From positions 1 to 32,800 of the forward strand of contig RFGK01000058.1 of NCBI GenBank assembly GCA_003697045.1: a DNA stretch of 32,800 nucleotides, read 5' to 3'. A program made the translations under genes and the position numbers. This document shows, in pieces, positions 26,746 through 32,800 of the stretch. The stretch is from Planctomycetota bacterium. GTDB lineage: Bacteria; Planctomycetota; Phycisphaerae; Phycisphaerales; UBA1924. The stretch's first letter is position 1. Each line of letters opens with the position of its first letter. The notes under the pieces are model-generated. The model did no database searches. It was not told the DNA's origin and saw only the letters and a program-made list of their open reading frames with translations.

Positions 26746-28005
26746 TTACGGGCAACCGGCGGAGAACACACTGAGGAACTCGAGAATATCGAAGAAGTTC
26801 AGTGTGCCGTCGGGAACGATGTCGGCTGCGGGATCGCCAGCCGTGAATGCACTGAGGAAGTCCAGGATGTCGAAGAAGTTGAGATCGCCATCGCCGTTGA
26901 AGTCGGCAGCACACGGCGGAATGCCCGAGTCTGCGTTGAAGTAAATGGTGGTGTTGTCCGAGTCGCGGTTGGGGATGGCCATGTCGGGGCTCAGGTTGCC
27001 GTCGAGGTCGGCGATCCCGATGCGCTGCGGGTTCAATCCTGTTGCAAGGATGGAAGCCGCCCCGAATGTGCCGGCGCCGGTATTGGCGAACACTGCAGCT
27101 GAGTTGCTCGCCTGGTTGAGGCAGACCAGGTCGATGGCACCATCCATGTCAAAGTCGGCGTTCGCAATTGCATCGGGGTTCATGCCGCCCGTGGCATAGG
27201 GGGCCGGTGCGCCAAACGTGCCTCCGGCACTGAGCCACACGGAAACAAAGTTACCCGCCGTGGCTGCGATGTCGGCCATGCCGTTGCCGTCGAAGTCCCC
27301 GGAGGTGATGCCCGACGGCCGATTGTTGAAGTTCGGCGTGAGAGAGGCGAAAAGTGTGAATGTCCCGCCCGTATTGGTGTAGACCTGCACGGCGCGGTCG
27401 TCGTGGGCTGCCACGATCAGGTCAAGGTCGCCGTCGCCGTCAACATCGCCCAGGTCGAGATGGCGCGGATCAGCACCGACGGGCATCGTCGAGGCGCTCA
27501 GCACGCTGCCGATGTTTGAGAGTATCGTCACCGTGTTGTCGCCGCGGTTGGAACTGATGAAGTCGATTGTGCCGTTGCCGTCGACATCGCCTGCGACCAG
27601 GTCGACCGGTTCAGAACCCGTCGCGGCCGACGAGCCGGCAGCGAAGAAGCCGCCCGTATTGATGTAGACCTGTGCCTGATTGACGTTCTTGAGCGCCACG
27701 ACGAGGTCGGGGTCGCCGTCGCCATCGACATCGGCCGCCTGAAGGGCGCCGGCTCCCGTGCCGGCGCCGGTAAAGATGTTGACCGGTCCGGTGAAGACAC
27801 CGCCGGTATTTGTGAAGATGCTGATCTTGTTGGGGTTATCGGTGGTGATGGCAAGATCGTTGTCGCCATCGCCGTCGAAATCGGCAGCGGCGACGCCGTC
27901 GGGCCGCTGTGGCGTGGCGATCGTACTCGGCGCGTTGAACGTGGGTGCCGCGGCAGCAAGCCCGGCAAGAGAGATCAATGTCAATGTGAATACGCTGCGC
28001 TGCAT
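26746..28005 (-). CDS. Secreted FG-GAP/VCBS repeat protein with GC-type dockerin-like C-terminus
   Basis: Signal MQRSVFTLTLISLAGLAAAAP; repeated DFDGDGDNDLA/DVDGDGDPDLV; C-terminus CAADFNGDGDLNFFDILDFLSAFTAGDPAADIVPDGTLNFFDILEFLSVFSAGCP. Confidence 0.87.
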   Translation of the reverse strand: MQRSVFTLTLISLAGLAAAAPTFNAPSTIATPQRPDGVAAADFDGDGDNDLAITTDNPNKISIFTNTGGVFTGPVNIFTGAGTGAGALQAADVDGDGDPDLVVALKNVNQAQVYINTGGFFAAGSSAATGSEPVDLVAGDVDGNGTIDFISSNRGDNTVTILSNIGSVLSASTMPVGADPRHLDLGDVDGDGDLDLIVAAHDDRAVQVYTNTGGTFTLFASLTPNFNNRPSGITSGDFDGNGMADIAATAGNFVSVWLSAGGTFGAPAPYATGGMNPDAIANADFDMDGAIDLVCLNQASNSAAVFANTGAGTFGAASILATGLNPQRIGIADLDGNLSPDMAIPNRDSDNTTIYFNADSGIPPCAADFNGDGDLNFFDILDFLSAFTAGDPAADIVPDGTLNFFDILEFLSVFSAGCP

Positions 28006-28281
28006 GCTGTGAGCTCCTTTTCTTCCTTCTTCCTCGGGGCAATCCGCCCCTGCATGTCTGAGTTGCCCGGTTCCAACAGGGCGTTCGTGTCTGGCACAGG
28101 TGATGCAACATCCATGCCAAAGCGAAAACCACACCGAATCGTGTTGAAACGACTATTTCGCGTGGACGCAATATGTGTTTGCGCGCTGCCCTGTACACTC
28201 TGGCCAAAGCACTGGCCACGCGCTCGACCAACAGATTGACTACCTCAGGAGTATCAAGTCTTGTGGGTCGCGGATCGGTGG

Positions 28282-28458
28282 AAGCCGCGGCCCGGATTGG
28301 CGCATACTGGCCGATGCAATAAGCTACACGCTTATCTGCAATAGGCCCGCGGCTTGGGCGCGCATTGAGAATTCAAACGAAAGGGCTTGCAAGGCCTCAA
28401 TGCCTGGCAGTATCATCACTCCATTTGGTAGAAGACCAACGGGGAGAGTTGATGGTCT
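28282..28458 (+). promoter_or_regulatory. Putative structured leader / regulatory region upstream of the pseudopilin operon
   Basis: Nested and tandem inverted repeats: AAGCCGCGG/CCGCGGCTT, TGCAATAAGC-tacac-GCTTATcTGCA, GCATTGAG/CTCAATGC, TTGGT-agaag-ACCAA, and an alternative pairing across SD and ATG. Confidence 0.45.
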
Positions 28459-29216
28459 CGAGGGTTCAGAATCGCGCAGCAGGATTTACGCTCATTGAGC
28501 TGATGGTGACGATCTCCGTCATCGCGCTGCTCATCGCGATCGTGGCGCCGGGACTTCGCATGGCTGTCGGCTCGGCGCGTGGATTCAAATGCCAGATGAG
28601 CCAGCGTACCGTCGCATTTGACTTTACGATCTTCGCCGACGATCAGTTGCATGGCGATCGAGGAGATGATCGGAGTCGGTCGGATTTCACCCTCGAGACC
28701 TTCCAGGAAAGCCAGTACGGTGTCGACGAGTTCTGGAACTGGGGAGCTGTCAACAGCGTAACCATGCCCGACCAGCAGGGCAATGACCCGATGCGTTGTC
28801 CGGAAGTGAGGCAGCCGCTTGTGCTCTCGGCCCGTGTGCCCTGCAGCAGTGGGGCGGTCGGTCCTCCCGAAGCGGTGTCGTTTGCCTTCAACCTCAGGCT
28901 GCACAGGGCCGAGATCACCGATGCTCACGGTCGTCCTCGCGCCCAGCAGGTTCGGCTTCGCAGCTCGATCGCCGAGCACGGGGACGTCCCGCTGCTCTTT
29001 GACGGAGACGGGGGCCGGGCATTTGAGCTCGGCGCCAATCCTCTGTATTCGGGTCCGTCGCTCGACAGCCGCATCTTTGCTGATGATCGCTTCTGGTTCC
29101 CCGCCGATCGGCACAACGGAGCCGGCAACTTCGCGTTCATCGACGGGCACGTGTCAACCTCTTCCGCTCCGCTTGAAGAGCCGGGGTGGCGTTGGGATTT
29201 CCAGCCCATACGCTAA
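28452..29216 (+). CDS. Type II secretion pseudopilin-like protein with H-X9-DG-type C-terminus (DUF1559-like)
   Basis: AAGFTLIELMVTISVIALLIAIVAPGL prepilin N-terminus; C-terminal DRHNGAGNFAFIDGHVS. Confidence 0.85.
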   Translation: MVSRVQNRAAGFTLIELMVTISVIALLIAIVAPGLRMAVGSARGFKCQMSQRTVAFDFTIFADDQLHGDRGDDRSRSDFTLETFQESQYGVDEFWNWGAVNSVTMPDQQGNDPMRCPEVRQPLVLSARVPCSSGAVGPPEAVSFAFNLRLHRAEITDAHGRPRAQQVRLRSSIAEHGDVPLLFDGDGGRAFELGANPLYSGPSLDSRIFADDRFWFPADRHNGAGNFAFIDGHVSTSSAPLEEPGWRWDFQPIR

Positions 29217-29222
29217 GAGGCG

Positions 29223-30698
29223 ATGCGCATCCAGCAGAAGTTTGGTCTTCTGTACGCCATGCTCGGCGTCACGGCCGCGATCAACCTCGCAGTCGCCGCA
29301 TGGGCCATTCGATTCCTGGCTCGAGAGCTCAGCTGGCCTCTGCAGAGCATTCAGGAAGTGATGCTCGGGCTCCACAGGGTCAAGCGCGGCGTCGAAGACC
29401 AGTCCGCCGCACTCGGGTTCGAGCGTGGTTCAGGCGCAAGTCTGATTGAATCGGCGGATGCGCTCGACTTTGCCCAGGCCGAGCAGGCATTCGCCACCGC
29501 ATTCGATCGAACTGGAAAGGCACTGGCCCACCTGGAAGAACGCCCGTCCTATCTTGTGCGCTCCGGCGTGAGCACGACGCGCAATCTGCGAGCACGGCTC
29601 GAATCGATCGGCTTGTTCGCGACGGAGTTCTGGCAAAGTCACGACCCGCAAGCCCGGGCGCGGGTCGGCGTGGAGCTCGGGGCATTGCACGAACTGATCG
29701 AACGGCTCGAAGGGCGCATTCTCGCCGATGCCTCGCTTGCCGTGGATCACGAGCGACACCTTCGGGCGGTGGTGACCGGCCTTCTGGTCTTCTCGGCCCT
29801 TGGGATCGTGCTCGCAAGTGCGCTGGCCGTCATCCTTGTGAGACGCTGGGTGATTCATCCCGTTGCACGCTTGCGCGAGGCTGCGATGCGCATTGCCGCG
29901 GGCGACTTGTCTTACCGTGTCGAAGTCCAGGGCAGCGACGAGCTTGCCATCCTCTCGCATGAGATGAACCACATGGCTTCGATGCTGGCACAGATGCAGG
30001 AAGAACGAATCGAGCGCGAGCGTCTTGCAGCGATGGGAGAAATGACGCGGCGCATTGTTCACAATCTGCGCAAGCCGCTTTCGGGCATCAGGGCGCTTGC
30101 CGAGACGACTCAAGCCGAGCTTCCCCCCGAATCAGATCTGATCGAAGTGCAGGCGAGAATACTCAAGGCGGTCGATCGGTTTGAAGAGTGGCTGCGCGAC
30201 GTGTTGCAGGCTTCGACGCCGCTCAGTCTGACCATTTGCGATGTCGAAGTGGAACCCTGGATTCGCTCCGTCCTTGATGCGCACCGTCCGCAGGCCGAGA
30301 TGCAGGGCGTAGAGCTTTGCTTTGAAATGCACAACATGCCGCCCAAAGTCAGGATTGATCCGATTCACATGGGCCACGCGCTGTCGGCCGTGCTCAGCAA
30401 CGGGATTGACTTCAGCCCGCCCCAGTCGAAGCTTGAGATTACGGTTTCGTCCGAGAACGGTCGCTGGTGGATCCGTGTCGCGGATGCTGGGCCGGGTGTT
30501 CCCGAAGATCAGGTCGAATCCATATTTCGTCTCTATGTGACCAATCGCCCCGCGGGCACTGGCATCGGACTTGCACTTGCCAAGCGTGTTGCCGAGCAAC
30601 ACGGGGGCTCGATACGGGTCGTGCCCCGCTCAGAGAGGGCAAACACGCCGGGTGGGGCGGTTTTTGAGTTTGAGTTGCCCTGGACTAGTGGCCAGTAG
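29223..30698 (+). CDS. Membrane sensor histidine kinase with HAMP domain
   Basis: Two hydrophobic segments; HAMP-like RRWVIHPVARLREAAMRIAAGDLSYRVEVQGSDELAILSHEMNHM; H-box RRIVHNLRKPLSGI; G boxes DAGPGVPEDQ and GTGIGLALAKRVAEQHGG. Confidence 0.9.
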   Translation: MRIQQKFGLLYAMLGVTAAINLAVAAWAIRFLARELSWPLQSIQEVMLGLHRVKRGVEDQSAALGFERGSGASLIESADALDFAQAEQAFATAFDRTGKALAHLEERPSYLVRSGVSTTRNLRARLESIGLFATEFWQSHDPQARARVGVELGALHELIERLEGRILADASLAVDHERHLRAVVTGLLVFSALGIVLASALAVILVRRWVIHPVARLREAAMRIAAGDLSYRVEVQGSDELAILSHEMNHMASMLAQMQEERIERERLAAMGEMTRRIVHNLRKPLSGIRALAETTQAELPPESDLIEVQARILKAVDRFEEWLRDVLQASTPLSLTICDVEVEPWIRSVLDAHRPQAEMQGVELCFEMHNMPPKVRIDPIHMGHALSAVLSNGIDFSPPQSKLEITVSSENGRWWIRVADAGPGVPEDQVESIFRLYVTNRPAGTGIGLALAKRVAEQHGGSIRVVPRSERANTPGGAVFEFELPWTSGQ

Positions 30699-32170
30699 TG
30701 GCCGAAGGTGAGGCAGTTTTGGCCAGAATCTTGGTCATTGAAGACGACGACGACCTGCGCTTCGGAGTCACGCGATCGTTGCGCAAGGACGATCACGAGG
30801 TCGATGAGGCTTCGACGCTGGCCGAGGCCCGCAAGGCGCTCGCTTCACACACCTACGACGTTGTCTTGACTGATTACAACCTTGGCCCCGACGATGGCGT
30901 GGCGCTGGTCAAGGAACTTCGAGACGACGGCTTTGCCGGGGCGGTGGTCGTCATGACCGGATTCGGCTCGATCGAGCTGGCCGTGCGCGCCATGAAGTTC
31001 GGAGCCGACGACTTTCTCGAAAAACCCGTCAAGCTCGACGAAGTGCGGGCACTCGTCGGCAAACTGATCGAACGCACCGCAGCAGAGAAAAGGCTCAAGC
31101 TCTACGAACGGCTCGACCGCCGACACGCCGAGTTGTCACGTCCGATCGGTGAGAGCGACCTCTGGAAGAAGACGCTCGACCTGTGCGAGAAGCTGGCCTG
31201 CATGCCAGTCATGAGTCGCGGCGCCGATCCGGGTTCCCCGGGCGGCGGAGCGCTGCCGACAATCCTCCTTCTCGGGGAAACCGGCTCGGGCAAGGGTGTG
31301 TTGGCACGTCATATTCATGAAGCGGGGACGCCCAAGGGGGCGCGACTTCCATTCGTCCACATCAACTGTTCGGCGCTGCCCCCGCAACTGGTTGAAGGCG
31401 AGCTCTTCGGACATGAGAAGGGCGCGTTTACCGATGCGCGCGAGGCCAAGGAGGGTCTTTTTGAAATGGCCGACGGCGGCACGATCTTCCTCGATGAAAT
31501 CGGTGACCTGCCGCTGGAGATGCAAACCAAGCTCTTGACCGTGCTCGAACAGGGAGTATTCCGGCGTGTCGGCGGGACGCGCGAGCGGACCGTGCGGGCG
31601 CGCGTGATCGCTGCGACGAATCACGATCTCGAAAAGGACGCAGCGGAAGGAAAGTTCCGCCGCGATCTGTTCTATCGACTCAATGCCTTTACGGTGACAG
31701 TCCCTCCTCTGCGTGCTCGGGGTAATGACGCCGTGCTCATCGCGCAGCGCATGCTCGAACGCTACCGCAGCGAGTACGGGCGTGGACCGGCCCGACTCAC
31801 CGCCGACGCTGAGGAAGCCATCCGCACGCACCCGTGGGTTGGCAATGTGCGCGAGCTGCTCAATGCCGTGCAAAGAGCAGCGATGCTCGTTGATTCCAGC
31901 GAGATCAATGCCTCTGACCTTGCGCTGTTCGGCGGCACAGACGCCGGCATGACCGAAGAGGCACCCGGGGGCAAGCTCCGCTTTGACTTCGACCATGGCA
32001 TCCACACGGCCGAAGAAGTCGAACGCGAACTCATGGTTCAGGCGCTCGCACGCACCCGCGGCAACGTCTCTCGGGCGGCCCGCCTCATCGGCATGCAACG
32101 ATCGAGCTTCCGCTACCGAATCGAACGGTATGGGCTCGGCGAGCTCATCCAGGAGCTGGCCCAACGATGA
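30698..32170 (+). CDS. NtrC-family response regulator (REC, AAA+, Fis-type HTH)
   Basis: ILVIEDDDDLRFGVTRSL, VVLTDYNLGPDDG, LLLGETGSGKGVLARHIH, GELFGHEKGAFTDAREAKEGLFEMADGGTIFLDEIGDLP, C-terminal NVSRAARLIGMQRSSFRYRIERYGL. Confidence 0.92.
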   Translation: MAEGEAVLARILVIEDDDDLRFGVTRSLRKDDHEVDEASTLAEARKALASHTYDVVLTDYNLGPDDGVALVKELRDDGFAGAVVVMTGFGSIELAVRAMKFGADDFLEKPVKLDEVRALVGKLIERTAAEKRLKLYERLDRRHAELSRPIGESDLWKKTLDLCEKLACMPVMSRGADPGSPGGGALPTILLLGETGSGKGVLARHIHEAGTPKGARLPFVHINCSALPPQLVEGELFGHEKGAFTDAREAKEGLFEMADGGTIFLDEIGDLPLEMQTKLLTVLEQGVFRRVGGTRERTVRARVIAATNHDLEKDAAEGKFRRDLFYRLNAFTVTVPPLRARGNDAVLIAQRMLERYRSEYGRGPARLTADAEEAIRTHPWVGNVRELLNAVQRAAMLVDSSEINASDLALFGGTDAGMTEEAPGGKLRFDFDHGIHTAEEVERELMVQALARTRGNVSRAARLIGMQRSSFRYRIERYGLGELIQELAQR

Positions 32171-32800
32171 GAAGTCTCCTCTTGCCTGTCCTTGTTCTTT
32201 CAGCCGCCTCGGGCGCCGCCGTCGCAGCACGCGGTTCCGACGGCGTCTGGATCGACGATCTCGGTGATGCCGCTTTCCGTCGTACCGACTCTGGCAACAA
32301 CGGCATGTTGCCCCCGGGCATCGATCCGATCGACCTTGTCGGCGTCACCGTGACTGGCTGGCAGACACTGACACCCACCACCGATCCGTATTCCGGCACC
32401 GTCGCCCAGGACGCGGACCTGATGCGGATTCGTCTGGAGTTCGACGGGCTGGTCGCACCTCCCGGGCCCATCGGCATCGGGCAGGCCGGCGGTGCGTATG
32501 ACCCCCTTCGGTTTGGAGACCGACCTGTCTACGGCTTCATCGATTTCGATATCGACGATGACAAGGACACCGGCGGCGAGCTCGCAGGAGCCGCCCAGAA
32601 TCGCTACCTGGCAAACGTCGGTCGATTCGGAATGACGCCGCACGACTCCATCTCCGAGCGCGTCGCCGTATGGAGTGAGGATCTCGATACAAACTTTTAT
32701 TCCGTGCCCCAGTACGAACGCACTGGGGCCGAGATGACCTTCGTCATGTGCGGGTGCTGGATACCCCAGATTATCTCGCAGGACGGCAACATGGACGGAC
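32167..32800 (+). CDS. Secreted protein of unknown function (3' end off window)
   Basis: MRSLLLPVLVLSAASGAAVAARGSDGVWIDDLGDAAFRRTDSGNNG...; signal peptide; ATGA overlap with the response regulator stop; open at the window end. Confidence 0.65.
   Translation, partial: MRSLLLPVLVLSAASGAAVAARGSDGVWIDDLGDAAFRRTDSGNNGMLPPGIDPIDLVGVTVTGWQTLTPTTDPYSGTVAQDADLMRIRLEFDGLVAPPGPIGIGQAGGAYDPLRFGDRPVYGFIDFDIDDDKDTGGELAGAAQNRYLANVGRFGMTPHDSISERVAVWSEDLDTNFYSVPQYERTGAEMTFVMCGCWIPQIISQDGNMDG

Overview
High-GC bacterial chromosome segment. The content suggests a Planctomycetota/Phycisphaerae-like organism (a PEP-CTERM-like tail, a GC-type dockerin-like tail, an H-X9-DG-type pseudopilin, FG-GAP proteins); this taxonomy is inference. 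About 27 genes are supportable by reading translations. They include a GspF/PilC family protein (partial), tdh, a PA14/FG-GAP protein with a Lys-Asp repeat, pheT, ilvE, a MarR regulator, RidA, NAD(P)H-hydrate epimerase, bifunctional nuclease (DUF151), truD, a HAD hydrolase, dnaE, ubiX, pyrB, DUF167, a TIGR03790-like protein with a dockerin-like tail, a 3-gene operon (sugar-phosphate isomerase-like / divergent Nramp-like / DUF993 aldolase-like), a GC-dockerin FG-GAP protein, and a pseudopilin / histidine kinase / NtrC-like regulator / secreted protein operon. No tRNA, rRNA, CRISPR array, IS element or prophage was recognised. The best candidates for undescribed biology are (1) the isomerase / Nramp-like / DUF993 operon at 23186-26634, and (2) the pseudopilin-two-component operon at 28452-32800+, which is preceded by a region rich in inverted repeats (28282-28458) whose last hairpin can be drawn in two mutually exclusive forms, one placing the Shine-Dalgarno in a loop. 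Also notable: PheT appears to lack the EMAPII/OB tRNA-binding insertion, and a 114-bp hexamer-based Lys-Asp repeat sits inside a beta-sandwich loop. All family calls come from reading motifs by eye; no database search was run.
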